A stretch of DNA of 64,000 nt from Brevundimonas viscosa (GCF_900116065.1 NZ_FOZV01000003.1:124001-188000), one strand, 5' to 3'. Numbered from the stretch's first letter, positions 1 through 9,889 are shown. Notes: generated by a model from the sequence alone, not told the origin. Numbers and translations: made by a program.

Positions 1-628
1 GCACCACGCAGCCGGCGATGACGAACGGCAGCAGGTAGTGGAGCGAGAAGAAGCGGTTGAGGGTGGCGTTGTCGATGGCCGGGCCGCCGCGCAGCCAGAT
101 CAGCACCGGCTCGCCGACCACCGGGATGGCCCCGATCAGGTTGGTGATCACCTCGGCGCCCCAGTAGGACATCTGGCCCCACGGCAGCACGTAGCCGAGG
201 AAGGCGGTGGCGATCATCAGGAAGAAGATCACGCAGCCGACGATCCAGATCATCTCGCGCGGCGCCTTGTAGGAGCCGTAGTACAGCCCGCGCAGCATGT
301 GCAGGTAGACCGCGATGAAGAACATCGAGGCGCCGTTGGCGTGGGTGTAGCGGATCAGGTCGCCGCCGTTGACGTCGCGCATGATGCGCTCGACCGAGGC
401 GAAGGCCAGCTCGACGTTCGGCACATAGTGCATGGCCAGAACGATGCCGGTGGCGATCTGGACCGCCAGGCAGAGGGCCAGGATGCCGCCGAAGGTCCAC
501 CAGTAGTTGAGGTTCTTCGGGGTCGGCAGCGACATGTAGTCGGCGCCGAAGCGGACGATCGGCAGACGGCTGTCGAGCCACTTCTCGACGCCGGTCTTGG
601 GGACGTAGGTGGATTCGTGATCGCTCAT
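1..628 (-). CDS. petB: cytochrome b of the bc1 complex (partial, C-terminus off the window)
   Basis: This is the membrane subunit of ubiquinol:cytochrome c reductase, which carries the two b hemes. The first 209 residues are present and the gene runs off the left edge. Visible features are the soluble N-terminus ([16 protein letters not shown]), the helix with heme-ligand histidines ([12 protein letters not shown] and AVYLHMLRG), the Qo-side loop [16 protein letters not shown], and the later histidine helix start [10 protein letters not shown]. The PEWY motif would lie in the missing part. It follows the Rieske gene on the same strand after 17 bases, the usual petA-petB order, so cytochrome c1 is expected further left. 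The family call is secure. Confidence 0.97.
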   Translation of the reverse strand, partial: MSDHESTYVPKTGVEKWLDSRLPIVRFGADYMSLPTPKNLNYWWTFGGILALCLAVQIATGIVLAMHYVPNVELAFASVERIMRDVNGGDLIRYTHANGASMFFIAVYLHMLRGLYYGSYKAPREMIWIVGCVIFFLMIATAFLGYVLPWGQMSYWGAEVITNLIGAIPVVGEPVLIWLRGGPAIDNATLNRFFSLHYLLPFVIAGCVV

Positions 629-645
629 GGGTCTCTCGTCCGTCC

Positions 646-1182
646 TCAGCCGATCTTGATCCGGGTGTCGGACACGTATTCGTAGTCGGGCACCACCAGG
701 TTGAGCGGCGCGGGACCCTTACGGATGCGGCCGGACGCGTCGTAGTGCGAGCCGTGGCAGGGGCAGAACCAGCCGCCGAATTCGCCGGTGCCGAAGGTCG
801 GGACGCAGCCCAGATGGGTGCAGTTGCCGAGCACCACGAGGTACTGCTGATGACCTTCCTTGGTTCGGGCGGCATCGCTCTCCGGCGGGCTGCCGGCTTG
901 AGGCTCGGCCGCAAGACGCTGGATTTCGGCCGGGGTGCGGTAGCGCACGAATACCGGCTTGCCCTGCCATTTGATGACGACCTGCTGGCCCTCCTGGACC
1001 TTGGTCAGGTCGAACTCGATCGACGCCAGCGCCAGGGTGTCGGCGGCGGGGTTCATCTGGTTGATCAGCGGCCACACCGCCATCGCCCCTGCGCCCACGG
1101 CGGCCGCCCCGGCCGCGATGTGGATGAAGTCGCGGCGGGTGGCGTCGCCGCCCTCGCCTTCGGTCACGACCGATTCGGCCAC
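646..1182 (-). CDS. petA: ubiquinol-cytochrome c reductase Rieske iron-sulfur subunit
   Basis: This 178-residue protein carries the 2Fe-2S cluster that passes electrons from ubiquinol to cytochrome c1. Both cluster boxes are intact: CTHLGC (Cys121, His123, Cys126) and CPCHGS (Cys140, Cys142, His143). A twin-arginine motif (TRRDFI) precedes one hydrophobic helix at about residues 20-40, so it is a Tat-exported, N-terminally anchored protein. I chose the GTG start because GAGGAG lies six bases upstream; the reading frame stays open further upstream but lacks a ribosome site. It is the first gene of the bc1 operon. Confidence 0.95.
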   Translation of the reverse strand: MAESVVTEGEGGDATRRDFIHIAAGAAAVGAGAMAVWPLINQMNPAADTLALASIEFDLTKVQEGQQVVIKWQGKPVFVRYRTPAEIQRLAAEPQAGSPPESDAARTKEGHQQYLVVLGNCTHLGCVPTFGTGEFGGWFCPCHGSHYDASGRIRKGPAPLNLVVPDYEYVSDTRIKIG

Positions 1183-1374
1183 GTGCTGCTCCTCATACGC
1201 CGCAGCCGCGCCCTGACGGGCGCGGCGAAATCGCGGCATGACTGGTCCTGCGGACCCGAAACTCCCGCCCGGCCCGGCCTCGCGGCCGTAAGCCGCGAGT
1301 TGCGCTGCTGCCTGAGAAACAGTCGCATTTCGAGCCGCGACAAGCCCCCGGGCCGCGCGTATGAGGGCCTTAGA

Positions 1375-1812
1375 ATGCGTCTCGCCCTTTTTCAACCAGC
1401 CATTCCGCAGAACGTGGGGGCATGCATCCGCCTGTCGGCCTGTTTCGGCGTGGAGTTGCACGTCATCGAGCCCACCGGGTTCCGGTTCGACGACCGCGCC
1501 ATGAAGCGCGCCGCCCTCGACTACGGCCCGTTGTCGCACCTCGTCCGCCACGCCGACTGGGACGCCTTCCAGCGCGACCGCGGCCCGGGCCGGCTGGTGC
1601 TGTTCACCACCCGGGGGGCGACGCCGCTGCAGGCCTTCGCCTTCCGCGAGGACGATGTGCTGCTGTTCGGGAGCGAGCCGACCGGCGCGCCGGATCACGT
1701 CCACGCGGCGGCCGACGCCCGCGTCGTCATCCCGCTCCAGCCGGGCGCGCGCTCGCTCAACCTGTCGGTCAGCGCCGGGATCGCCCTGTGGGAAGGGCTT
1801 CGGGGCGGTTGA
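1375..1812 (+). CDS. trmL: tRNA (cytidine/uridine-2'-O)-methyltransferase, TrmL type
   Basis: This is a 145-residue SPOUT methyltransferase, the usual size of TrmL, which methylates the ribose of the wobble base in certain leucine tRNAs. The N-terminus (MRLALFQPAIPQNVGACIR) is the family signature with the conserved PQN. The knotted SAM site is seen as LLFGSEPTGAPD and RSLNLSVSAGIALWE. As I recall the family, the first of these is normally closer to FGRESAGVP, so the loop here is changed while the glutamate is kept. The gene is transcribed away from petA and its promoter must lie in the 192 bases between them. Confidence 0.9.
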   Translation: MRLALFQPAIPQNVGACIRLSACFGVELHVIEPTGFRFDDRAMKRAALDYGPLSHLVRHADWDAFQRDRGPGRLVLFTTRGATPLQAFAFREDDVLLFGSEPTGAPDHVHAAADARVVIPLQPGARSLNLSVSAGIALWEGLRGG

Positions 1813-1856
1813 TCCGCCTCAGGGCGTCCGCCGGCGCCCCGCGGCAAAAGTGCGGC

Positions 1857-2193
1857 ATGCAGCGGATTCTGCTCTTCGCCGGCCGGGGCCTCGCGATGCT
1901 TGGCATCGGCTTCATCTCGCTGTTCGCCCTCGACGTCTTCGGCATGGAGGGGTCGCTGGCCTGGCGGCTGGGGGGAGTTCTGGTCCATCTGGCGCCAAGC
2001 TTCGTGCTCGCCGGCATACTGGCCGTCGCGTGGAGATGGCCGGCCCTCGGCGGGGCGCTGTTCATCGCCGCCGGCCTGTCGCCTGGTCCTGCTCAGCAAT
2101 CCCGTGGCGACCAACCTGCTGCTGGGCGGGCCGTTCCTGCTCGCGGGGGCGGCCTTCATCCTTGGACGCAAGGCGGCGCGCCGGCCCCGCTGA
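1857..2193 (+). pseudogene. small membrane protein gene with a frameshift (DUF7670-like)
   Basis: The frame starting at ATG 1857 encodes a hydrophobic protein (MQRILLFAGRGLAMLGIGF onward, with LVHLAPSFVLAGILAVAWRW) that is sensible up to about position 2078. The expected continuation (LVLLSNPVATNLLLGGP, then a last helix and a basic end) is in the next frame and stops at 2193. Joining the two needs a one-base shift near 2079-2082. The joined product is about 111 residues with three to four membrane helices and resembles the DUF7670 family; that assignment is from memory. If the frame is not corrected, it runs on to 2294 into low-complexity sequence. A sequencing error and a real inactivating mutation are both possible. 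Confidence 0.6.
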
Positions 2194-2271
2194 GGGCTGG
2201 ATCGTTCGGTCGGGCCGTGGGACCCGACGGAGGCGGGCCCGACGGCGGCGCGCCGCCGGGCCCGCCCGCCG

Positions 2272-4362
2272 TCACCAGGCGCTGCGCAGGGTGACGAACA
2301 CGCCCCGGCCGGCGCCGGGCAGTCGCTCGCCGACGGCGACGTCCGACCCCGTCACGCGGTTGCGGCCGGCCAGATGCGGACGGTATTCGCGATCGAGCAG
2401 GTTCTCGATCCCCGCTTCCACCGAGACGCCGGCCCCGAGTCGCCGTTCTCCCCGAAGGGAGAAGACGGCGTAGCCGCCGGTCGACGCCTCGCCGTTGGTC
2501 ACGGAGACGTCGCGCTGGCGCAGGGCCCCCGTGGCCTCGAGGCCCAGCGACCAGTCCGCCTCCTCCCAGATCGCCGCCAGACGCAGGTTCGGCGGCGCGA
2601 TCCGGTACAGGTCGTCCTCGATGTCCCGTCGCCGGCCGCGCACGTGGCTGGCCGTTCCCTCGACCCGCAGACGGTCGGTCAGCGCGGCGCCGAAATCGAC
2701 GTCGAAGCCGTACAGCTCGGCGTCGACGTTGGCCCAGCGCAGCGGCGTGGGATCGCCGTTCGCCGCCGAGACCATCTCCACGAGCGAGTCGGCGACCCCC
2801 GGCGTGGCGTCGTAGGCGACGCCCTGGATGTAGTCGTCGACGCGTCGATAGTAGATCGTCGGCCGCGCCCAGGTCCCGCCGCGGCGCCAGTCGAAGCCGG
2901 CCTCGGCGATCCACGCGATCTCGGGACGCAGCTCCGCCTCGCCGACGTAGATGTTGCCGTCGGCGAGGCCGCCGCTGGCCTCGGTCGGGAGCCAGGAGAA
3001 GCGCTCGACCGGGTTGGGAACTCGCGTCTTCCGGGCCAGCGTCACGCGCGGCGTGAACGCGCCGAGGTTCCGCCAGAAGCGCGCGGCGACATCGTAGGCG
3101 CCGCCGCTCCACGAGCGGTCGCTCGCATTGAACGCCGTCGCGAGCCGGGTCGGGCCGACCGGCAGGGCCGGGCCGGTGCGGGCGACCCCGGCCCGGGCGC
3201 GATGGGCGTCGACCCGCACGCCGACCTCGGCCTCCACTCCCGACAGGGATCCCCGCCACTCGACATGGCCGCCGAGGCGCCCGGTCTCGATCCCGGGCAG
3301 GGAGGTGGCCAGGAAGGCGGGATTGTCGGGATGGGTGATGCTCACCGACTTGTCGGCGCGCTCGAAGTCGAGGCCGACGTTCAGGCGTCCGGCCGGCGCC
3401 TCGAACGCCAGCCGCAGGTCGCCCGACAGGCTCTCCGCATCCGCCAGCGAGAGCCGGCGCATGGCCGCCATGGCGGGGCCGGGGCGGAGGCTGAAATTGT
3501 CCATCGCGTGTTCGACGCGGCTGTGGCCCAGCGACGCCTCCACCTGCACCGGCGCGCTGGCCGGACCGGTGTAGGCCAACCGCGCGAAGTCGGTGTCGAA
3601 GTAGCGGATGTCCATGCTGAACGGCGGCGTTCCGGTCGGACCGGTCTCCTGCCCGCGCAGGTCCAGCGACAGATCGCCGGCGCCGCTGCGAACGCCGGCC
3701 GACAGGCCGTAGGTGTCGCGCTCGAAGGCGCTGTCACGGATCACCCCGCCCGGAAAACGCGTGTCGCCCCCCTCTTCCCTTGATCCGATCAGGTTCAGCC
3801 GGAAGCGCTCGTTCGCCACGCCGATCACGCCGCCGACGGCGTGGGCGTCGTCGACGGAGCGCCAGTTCGCCGCGAGGTCGCCGGCAGGAGTCAATTCCGG
3901 TCCAGGACCGAAATCGACCTGCTTCAGCTCGGCGTTCACGCCGCCGGCGAGGGCCGGTCCGTTGCGCACCGGACTGACGCCCCGGTCGACCTGCATGCGC
4001 GCGACCAGCGGCATGGGCGCGTAGTGGAGCGGCGGATCCATGGCGTTGGGTCCGCCGGTGTGGAACCTCTGGCCGTTGATCCGCACCAGAACGCGGTCGC
4101 CGAACAGGCCGCGGTACTGCACCTGTCCGGACAGGCCGCCATTGTCGACGCGGGCGCCGCCGGGCAGGCGGGCGATCAGGCCGGAGCTGTCGGCCGTCAC
4201 GGCCACGCCGCCCTCGGGCCGGACATTGTCGACGACGGGGTCACGGCGAACGCCGGTGACGACGATTTCGTCCAGCAAGGACGGATCCTGCGCGTGTGCA
4301 GGAGAGGCGGCGAGCAGGGGCGCACCGAGAAACAGGGCCAGGGCCCCTCGGGTCAGTGTCAT
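2272..4362 (-). CDS. TonB-dependent outer-membrane receptor, probable copper type
   Basis: This is a 696-residue outer-membrane receptor. It has a signal peptide ending near AHA-QDP, a TonB box-like DEIVVTGVR at about 30-39, a plug domain, and a beta barrel ending in the aromatic residue typical of outer-membrane proteins (VTLRSAW). The plug contains GPNAMDPPLHYAPM, which resembles the MDPP region of the OprC/NosA copper receptors. A DUF2946-like gene lies 83 bases upstream on the same strand, a common pairing in copper-related loci. The OprC copper motif is CxxxM as I recall it; here the Cys position is Gly while Met is kept, so copper specificity is inferred, not shown. Confidence 0.85.
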   Translation of the reverse strand: MTLTRGALALFLGAPLLAASPAHAQDPSLLDEIVVTGVRRDPVVDNVRPEGGVAVTADSSGLIARLPGGARVDNGGLSGQVQYRGLFGDRVLVRINGQRFHTGGPNAMDPPLHYAPMPLVARMQVDRGVSPVRNGPALAGGVNAELKQVDFGPGPELTPAGDLAANWRSVDDAHAVGGVIGVANERFRLNLIGSREEGGDTRFPGGVIRDSAFERDTYGLSAGVRSGAGDLSLDLRGQETGPTGTPPFSMDIRYFDTDFARLAYTGPASAPVQVEASLGHSRVEHAMDNFSLRPGPAMAAMRRLSLADAESLSGDLRLAFEAPAGRLNVGLDFERADKSVSITHPDNPAFLATSLPGIETGRLGGHVEWRGSLSGVEAEVGVRVDAHRARAGVARTGPALPVGPTRLATAFNASDRSWSGGAYDVAARFWRNLGAFTPRVTLARKTRVPNPVERFSWLPTEASGGLADGNIYVGEAELRPEIAWIAEAGFDWRRGGTWARPTIYYRRVDDYIQGVAYDATPGVADSLVEMVSAANGDPTPLRWANVDAELYGFDVDFGAALTDRLRVEGTASHVRGRRRDIEDDLYRIAPPNLRLAAIWEEADWSLGLEATGALRQRDVSVTNGEASTGGYAVFSLRGERRLGAGVSVEAGIENLLDREYRPHLAGRNRVTGSDVAVGERLPGAGRGVFVTLRSAW

Positions 4363-4445
4363 GGGAATACTCGATCTGGACGCCGGACAGCCGGCGAAAC
4401 CGGGCGGCCGTCGTCAGACGAGCCTGCCCCTCGGCGGAGAAGAGA

Positions 4446-4853
4446 TCAGACAGCCAGAGGGGGAGCCCGGGCGGGCGGCGGCGGTCCCTCGGAGGGACCG
4501 TCGATCCGCACCAGTCGCGCCGGCCGGACGGGATCCGGCGGGGTGACCGCGAAGGGCCAGCGCGGCGTCGGCGGCGGCGCCTCAGGGGCGAGTTCGGGCC
4601 CCACGCCGGCGAAGGCGCAAAGCGCCTCCCGCCGGGTCGACTCGTCTTCTCCGCCGTGATCGTCGTGGGCCGCCGGCGAATGGGCCATGGCGGGCGCGGG
4701 CGGCGCCTGATCCTCGCAGACCACGATCCGGAACCCGCCCGCGTCGAACCCCGGCATGTAGCCCGGAGCGACCAGGCCGCGGAGCACGAGCATCAGCAGC
4801 AGGGCCGGCAAGGCCGCCGCGAATCCCGCTGATTGTCGCCACCCCCGCGTCAT
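4446..4853 (-). CDS. DUF2946-like membrane-anchored protein, TonB receptor partner
   Basis: This 135-residue protein has one N-terminal membrane segment (about 10-27) followed by the family hallmark LVAPGYMPG, then VVCED, a short His-rich stretch (AHSPAAHDDH) and a second cysteine in CAFAG. The tail is rich in proline. These features match small DUF2946-type proteins often encoded next to copper-associated TonB-dependent receptors, as here, where it is the first gene of a two-gene operon. The biochemical role of the family is unknown. The histidines and two cysteines would suit metal binding in the periplasm, which is inference. Confidence 0.7.
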   Translation of the reverse strand: MTRGWRQSAGFAAALPALLLMLVLRGLVAPGYMPGFDAGGFRIVVCEDQAPPAPAMAHSPAAHDDHGGEDESTRREALCAFAGVGPELAPEAPPPTPRWPFAVTPPDPVRPARLVRIDGPSEGPPPPARAPPLAV

Positions 4854-4910
4854 GCCGGGGCTCTGGGCCCGCCCGGAAGCGGGCGCAACGTGGCGCTACG
4901 TCGCGGCGGA

Positions 4911-6170
4911 CTACTCCGGCGCGGCCTCGGCATGGAGCCGCGCCAGGATCGGCCGCTCCGCCGCCTTCGACGCCGCCGTCGCCTCCACGGCGCGCATGAC
5001 CCTCAGCACGTTCTCGCCGGCCAGCTTGCGGATGTCGGCCTCGCTCCAGCCGTTGCGCATCAGCGCGGCGAGCAGGCGGGGGTAGGCGTCGACGCCCTCC
5101 AGCCCGTCCGGCAGGCTGCCGACGCCGTCGAAGTCGCCGCCGAGGCCGACATGGTCGACGCCCGCCACGTCGCGGACGTGCTGGATGTGGGCCGCCACGT
5201 CGTCGATCGAGGCCCTCGGCGCCGGGTTCGCCGCCGTCCAGGCCTGCAGGCCGGCGCTCACCGCCGCGGGGTCGCCCGGATTCAGCGACTGCAGCCGGGC
5301 CTGCTCGGCCGAGCGGGCGGCGCCCCAGGCCCGCACCAGCTCGTTCACGAAGCCCGGCACGAAGGTGACCATCACCACGCCGCCGTCCTCGGCCATCATC
5401 CGCAGCACGCTGTCGGGGACGTTGCGCGGATGACCCGTGACCGCCCGGGCCGAGGAGTGGGAGAAGATCACCGGCGCCTCGGACACGCGCATGGCGTCCA
5501 GCATGGTCTCCTCGGACACGTGGCTGAGGTCGACCATCATGCCCAGCCGGTTCATCTCCTTGACCACCTGCTCCCCGAACGGCGAGAGGCCGCCCCACTT
5601 CGGCGCGTCGGTGGCGCTGTCGGCCCAGGTGGTGGTCGTGGAATGGGTCAGGGTCATGTAGCGCACGCCCGCCTGGTGGAACTCGCGCAGCAGGCCCAGC
5701 GAATCGTCGATCGAGTAGCCGCCCTCGATGCCCATCAGGCTGGCGATGCGGCCGCGCCGATGGATGCGCGCGATGTCGTCGGCGGTGGTCGCCAGTTCGA
5801 ACGCCTCGGGATGGGCGGCGACCATGCGGCGGACCACGTCGATCTGCTCGAAGGTGGCCTTGGCGGCCTCGACCGGTTCGAGGCTGGCCGGGACATAGAC
5901 CGACCAGAACTGCCCCCCGACGCCGCCGGCGCGCAGGCGCGGGATGTCGGTGTGCAGGTCGGTCGAGGCGTGGAGATTGGTCGTCAGATCGACGGCGTGG
6001 GGATCGCTGCCGTGGCCCTGCCGCAGCGCCCAGGGCAGGTCGTTGTGACCGTCGATCAGCGGCGTCCGCTCCAGAATGCGCCGGACCCTGGCCTCGCCCG
6101 CATCCTGGGCGGCGGCGGCGCCGACCAGCAGGGCGCAGGCGACAGTAGACAGCAGGGCGGCGCGGATCAT
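4911..6170 (-). CDS. membrane dipeptidase, peptidase family M19
   Basis: This is a 419-residue exported zinc dipeptidase of the renal-dipeptidase (M19) family. It starts with a signal peptide ([21 protein letters not shown]). The zinc-site elements are in order: IDGHNDLPW (HxD), the bridging glutamate in MGIEGGYS, and histidines in DLSHVSEE and [16 protein letters not shown] near the end is also typical. Its length is normal. It likely hydrolyses dipeptides, possibly including D-amino acids, in the periplasm. It stands alone, reading toward the DUF2946 gene, and has no evident partner. Confidence 0.9.
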   Translation of the reverse strand: MIRAALLSTVACALLVGAAAAQDAGEARVRRILERTPLIDGHNDLPWALRQGHGSDPHAVDLTTNLHASTDLHTDIPRLRAGGVGGQFWSVYVPASLEPVEAAKATFEQIDVVRRMVAAHPEAFELATTADDIARIHRRGRIASLMGIEGGYSIDDSLGLLREFHQAGVRYMTLTHSTTTTWADSATDAPKWGGLSPFGEQVVKEMNRLGMMVDLSHVSEETMLDAMRVSEAPVIFSHSSARAVTGHPRNVPDSVLRMMAEDGGVVMVTFVPGFVNELVRAWGAARSAEQARLQSLNPGDPAAVSAGLQAWTAANPAPRASIDDVAAHIQHVRDVAGVDHVGLGGDFDGVGSLPDGLEGVDAYPRLLAALMRNGWSEADIRKLAGENVLRVMRAVEATAASKAAERPILARLHAEAAPE

Positions 6171-6237
6171 CGTGGGACCTCCGGAAGATGGCGAAGCCGG
6201 ACAGTGGCAGACCGCGATGAAGGGTCAAGGCGACGCG

Positions 6238-6411
6238 CCCCTCTCCCTCTCCGGGAGAGGGAGACCGCACACGAGGGCGCCAGCCCTCGTTCTCGTGCGG
6301 TCGGGCGAGGGGTCGCGCAGGTCTGTCCGGCGACGGCGGTGCGCCCCCTCATCCGACCGCCCCCGGCTTTCGCCGGGGTCGGCCACCTTCTCCCGCAAGG
6401 GGAGAAGGGCT
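6238..6411. repeat. cluster of intergenic palindromes (mosaic repeat)
   Basis: Between the dipeptidase and hemF lie four adjacent hairpins. 6241-6264 pairs TCTCCCTCTCC with GAGAGGGAGA. 6264-6301 pairs ACCGCAC with GTGCGGT around an inner CGAGGGC/GCCCTCG stem. 6354-6382 pairs CCCCGGC with GCCGGGG. 6386-6409 pairs CCTTCTCCC with GGGGAGAAGG. This density of unrelated palindromes without coding sense is typical of dispersed REP-like mosaic elements in alphaproteobacterial genomes. It ends 12 bases before the hemF start, so it forms most of the hemF leader. Confidence 0.65.
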
Positions 6412-6423
6412 AGGACCACGCCC

Positions 6424-7299
6424 ATGACCGACGCCGCCGATCCCCTCGCCGAAAAGAAGGCCGAAGCTCGCGCCTGGTTCGAGACCCTGCGCGACCGCAT
6501 CCACGCCGGCTTCGAGGCGCTGGAGGATCAGGCCCCGGCGGAACTCTTCCCCGGCGAGCCCGGCCGCTTCGTGCGCACGCCGTGGACGCGCGAGGCCGGC
6601 GGCGGAGGGGTCATGGGCATGATGCACGGTCGCCTGTTCGAGAAGGTGGGGGTCCACGTCTCCACGGTCTTCGGGACCTTCCCCGAGGACTATGCGAAGA
6701 ACGTCCCGGGCGCGGCCGAGGACCCGCGCTTCTTCGCCACCGGGATCAGCCTGATCTGCCATCCGGTCAGCCCCCGCGTGCCGGCGGTGCACATGAACAC
6801 CCGCTTCATCGCCACGACGAAGAGCTGGTTCGGCGGCGGCGCCGACCTGACGCCGGTGCTCGACGTCGACCGACGCGAGGACGCCCAGGACACGGTCGAG
6901 TTCCACGCCGCCATGAAGGCCGCCTGCGACGCCCACCACCCGGACTGGCACGCCCGCTTCAAGGCGTGGTGCGACGAGTATTTCTTCCTGCCCCACCGCA
7001 ACGAGCCGCGCGGCACCGGCGGCATCTTCTACGACCATCACGACAGCGGCGACTGGACCCGGGACTTCGCCTTCACCCGCGACGTCGGCGAGGCCTTCCT
7101 CGATGTCTATTCGCGCATCGTCGCCCGACGCATGCTCGAACCGTGGACGGCGGCGGCGCGCGAGGAGCAGCTGGTCCGGCGCGGGCGCTACGTCGAGTTC
7201 AACCTGCTCTACGACCGCGGCACCACCTTCGGGCTGAAGACCGGCGGCAATGTGGATTCGATCCTCAGCTCGATGCCGCCGATGGTGAAGTGGCCCTGA
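6424..7299 (+). CDS. hemF: oxygen-dependent coproporphyrinogen III oxidase
   Basis: HemF oxidatively decarboxylates coproporphyrinogen III to protoporphyrinogen IX in heme synthesis, using oxygen and no metal. The 291-residue length fits the family. Recognisable signatures are [15 protein letters not shown], the substrate-site [31 protein letters not shown] and the C-terminal [21 protein letters not shown] 6424 follows directly after the palindrome cluster; no strong ribosome site is visible. The gene converges on the sensor kinase with only seven bases between the stops. Confidence 0.96.
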   Translation: MTDAADPLAEKKAEARAWFETLRDRIHAGFEALEDQAPAELFPGEPGRFVRTPWTREAGGGGVMGMMHGRLFEKVGVHVSTVFGTFPEDYAKNVPGAAEDPRFFATGISLICHPVSPRVPAVHMNTRFIATTKSWFGGGADLTPVLDVDRREDAQDTVEFHAAMKAACDAHHPDWHARFKAWCDEYFFLPHRNEPRGTGGIFYDHHDSGDWTRDFAFTRDVGEAFLDVYSRIVARRMLEPWTAAAREEQLVRRGRYVEFNLLYDRGTTFGLKTGGNVDSILSSMPPMVKWP

Positions 7300-7306
7300 G
7301 GGCCGG

Positions 7307-9793
7307 TCAGGCGGCTTCCAGTTCGGCTTCCATCATCACCGCCTCGATGGCGGCGAACAGGGTGTCCATGGTGATGGGCTTGGCCAGGTGGCCGTCGGCG
7401 CCCGCGGCGCGGCCGGCCTCCACATGCTCGGCCATCGCGTTTGCGGTCAGCATCAGCACCGGCGTACGGGACAGGCCCCGCTCCTTCTCCATGGCCCGGA
7501 TGGCGGCGGTGGCGGTGAGACCGTCCATCACCGGCATCTGCATGTCCATCAGGACCAGGTCGAAGCCGCCTTCGCTGAACGCCTCGACCGCCTGACGGCC
7601 GTCCTCGACCGCGACCATCTCCATCGGCGTGGCCGACAGCATGATCTCGACGACCTTCCGGTTGGCGGGGTGATCATCGGCCAACAGGATGCGCAGCGGC
7701 CGGTCCTCGACATCCACCTCCGGCTCGATCCGGGCTGCCGCCGCGGCCGGCTCGGCGCGGGGAAGCGGGATGTCGAACCAGAACGCCGCGCCTTCGCCCG
7801 GGGCGCTGTCGCAATCGAGTTCGCCGCCCATCAGCTCGACCAGGGTGCTGGAGATGGCCAGGCCGAGGCCGGTGCCGCCATATCGCCGGGTGATCGATCC
7901 GTCGGCCTGCTGGAAGCGCCCGAAGATGCGCGCCTTCTGGGCGGCGTCGAAGCCGACCCCGGTATCGCTCACCCGGAAGGCGACCCGGTCCCCGTCCGCC
8001 GATGCGACGGTGAGCCGGACCGAGCCTTCGGCCGTGAATTTCAGCGAATTGCTGACCAGATTGGTGAGCACCTGCCGCACGCGGACCGGATCGCCCTCGA
8101 CCCGTCCGACCAGCGCCGGGTCGAAGTCGACCTCCAGCGCCACGCCGACCTCCTCGGCCCGGGCGCGCCAGAGGGCGGCGACATCGCGCACGGCCTGCTC
8201 CAGATCGAAGGGGGCGCGCTCGAGCGTCACCTGCCCGGCCTCGATCTTGGCGCTGTCGAGAATGTCGGACAGCAACCGTTCGAGCGTGGCGCTGGACGAG
8301 CGGATCAACTCGACCATCTCGTGCTCCTGCGGCTCCAGTTCGCGTCGGGCGAGGGCGTCGGCCATCGACACCACCCCGTTCAGGGGGGTGCGAATCTCGT
8401 GGCTCATGTTGGCGAGGAACTCGCTCTTGGTCCGGCTCGCCTCCTCCGCGCGGTGTTGGGCCGCCTTCAGCCGCCGCGCCTGCCGCGCCTGCCACGCCAG
8501 GGTGGCCGCGGCGCAGAGCAGAAAGACGATGGCGATGGCGATGATCGCCTGCTGCAGGCCGGTGTTGGCGCGCGCGGTCTCGAGCTGACTCCGCCGTTCG
8601 GCCAGTTGCTGTTGCATGACGCCGGTCACCTGGTGGATGCCGGCGCTGAACTGGCGAGCGGCCAGCACCTTGCTGCCTTCCGAATGCGCGCGCAGCACGC
8701 GGAAGGCTTCCTCGGCTCGCCCTTCGGCGAACAGGATCTCGGCCTCCAGTTCCGGGGAGTCGAAGCCGACGTCGGCGCCTGCCTCCAGACGCCGGAGCGT
8801 GTCGAGGTCGCGCCGCGCCCCGGCCACGTCGCCGGTTCGGGCGCGGGCCATGCCGCGGATCGGCAGCGCGTCCAGCGCCAGGAAGGCGGCGGCGCCCAGG
8901 TCCTCGCCGTACGGGCGCAGACAGGCCAGAACCTCCTGCGATCGGCCGCGGGCGTGCGCCACGGTGGCGCAGAGGCTGGCGTCGTAGACCGAGAGGGATT
9001 CCAGCCCGGCCCGCTGGGCCAGGCGGTGGTGGGCGGCGTAGAACTGCGCCGCGTGCTGCAGGTCGCCGACCTGCACCGCCATCATGGTCAGGTTGTAGAG
9101 GCTGTCGAAGTCGGGGCGCGGATAGTCCGGGTTTGAGTAGTCGATCTCGAACCTGCGGAACGCCGCGGTCGCGCCGACCCCGTCGTTGAGGTCCTTCAGA
9201 CCCATGCCGGCGACTTCCCACACGCCCGCGTGCGCCGTGGCGGCGAAGGGGTCGTCTTCCGGGATGTCGGCTTCGGCCGAGGCGAGCAGATCAAGGGCTT
9301 CGCCGGTGCGCGCCTGGTCCATCAGCCAAAGCGCGGTGAGACGGGCGGCGTGCGCCCGCACGAACCAGTCCCGGCCTTGCCTCGCCAGCCGCGACATCTC
9401 CGCCGCCACGGTCGTGTCGCCCTGGTCGTAGCGGATGGTGAGTTCGTTCAGATGCGCGATGTCGACGTAACGGTCGTCGCGCTGGCGACGGGCCGCCTCC
9501 GCCAGTCGGCGATTCCACAGCGCGGCGCTCCCGAAATCGCCCTGGTTCAGGACGGTCCAGGTGACGTGGTACAGGCGGTTCAGTCCCTCGCGATCCTCGC
9601 GCGCCATGGCGGACTCGCCGAAGGCGTCCAGCGCGGCGAACGAGGTCGAGCCGGCGCGGCGCTCCACGAAGCGGGCGAGGTCCAGGGCGTCGGATGCGCC
9701 CTCCGTCTCGCGCGGCTGCGCCATGGCTCCCGCCCCACCCAGGAGGGCGGCGAGCAGCGCCAGGACCATCAGCAAGACACGCACTATCGGCAT
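7307..9793 (-). CDS. hybrid sensor histidine kinase with receiver domain
   Basis: This 828-residue protein has a signal-anchor N-terminus, a roughly 370-residue extracytoplasmic region with helical, TPR-like character, and one membrane helix at about 416-436. Next come a HisKA domain with the phospho-histidine in NMSHEIRTPLNG (near His464), an HATPase_c domain (N box LVSNSLKF, G boxes DTGVGFD and GTGLGLAIS), and a C-terminal receiver with the aspartate in VLMDMQMPVMDG (near Asp747). It senses an unknown periplasmic signal and would pass phosphate to an external Hpt protein, since none is fused and no regulator lies next to it. Confidence 0.9.
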   Translation of the reverse strand: MPIVRVLLMVLALLAALLGGAGAMAQPRETEGASDALDLARFVERRAGSTSFAALDAFGESAMAREDREGLNRLYHVTWTVLNQGDFGSAALWNRRLAEAARRQRDDRYVDIAHLNELTIRYDQGDTTVAAEMSRLARQGRDWFVRAHAARLTALWLMDQARTGEALDLLASAEADIPEDDPFAATAHAGVWEVAGMGLKDLNDGVGATAAFRRFEIDYSNPDYPRPDFDSLYNLTMMAVQVGDLQHAAQFYAAHHRLAQRAGLESLSVYDASLCATVAHARGRSQEVLACLRPYGEDLGAAAFLALDALPIRGMARARTGDVAGARRDLDTLRRLEAGADVGFDSPELEAEILFAEGRAEEAFRVLRAHSEGSKVLAARQFSAGIHQVTGVMQQQLAERRSQLETARANTGLQQAIIAIAIVFLLCAAATLAWQARQARRLKAAQHRAEEASRTKSEFLANMSHEIRTPLNGVVSMADALARRELEPQEHEMVELIRSSSATLERLLSDILDSAKIEAGQVTLERAPFDLEQAVRDVAALWRARAEEVGVALEVDFDPALVGRVEGDPVRVRQVLTNLVSNSLKFTAEGSVRLTVASADGDRVAFRVSDTGVGFDAAQKARIFGRFQQADGSITRRYGGTGLGLAISSTLVELMGGELDCDSAPGEGAAFWFDIPLPRAEPAAAAARIEPEVDVEDRPLRILLADDHPANRKVVEIMLSATPMEMVAVEDGRQAVEAFSEGGFDLVLMDMQMPVMDGLTATAAIRAMEKERGLSRTPVLMLTANAMAEHVEAGRAAGADGHLAKPITMDTLFAAIEAVMMEAELEAA

Positions 9794-9889
9794 GGGACTC
9801 CCGACCCGGAGCCTCTTCCTCGCACGGAGGTATTGAACAAGACTTAGCGTGGCCGTTGCGGGCGCGGCCGCCTTGCCGGGGCCGCGCGA

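Noticed and set aside
1183..1374. Promoter pair between petA and trmL
   Set aside because: No -35/-10 pair of acceptable quality could be placed for either direction.
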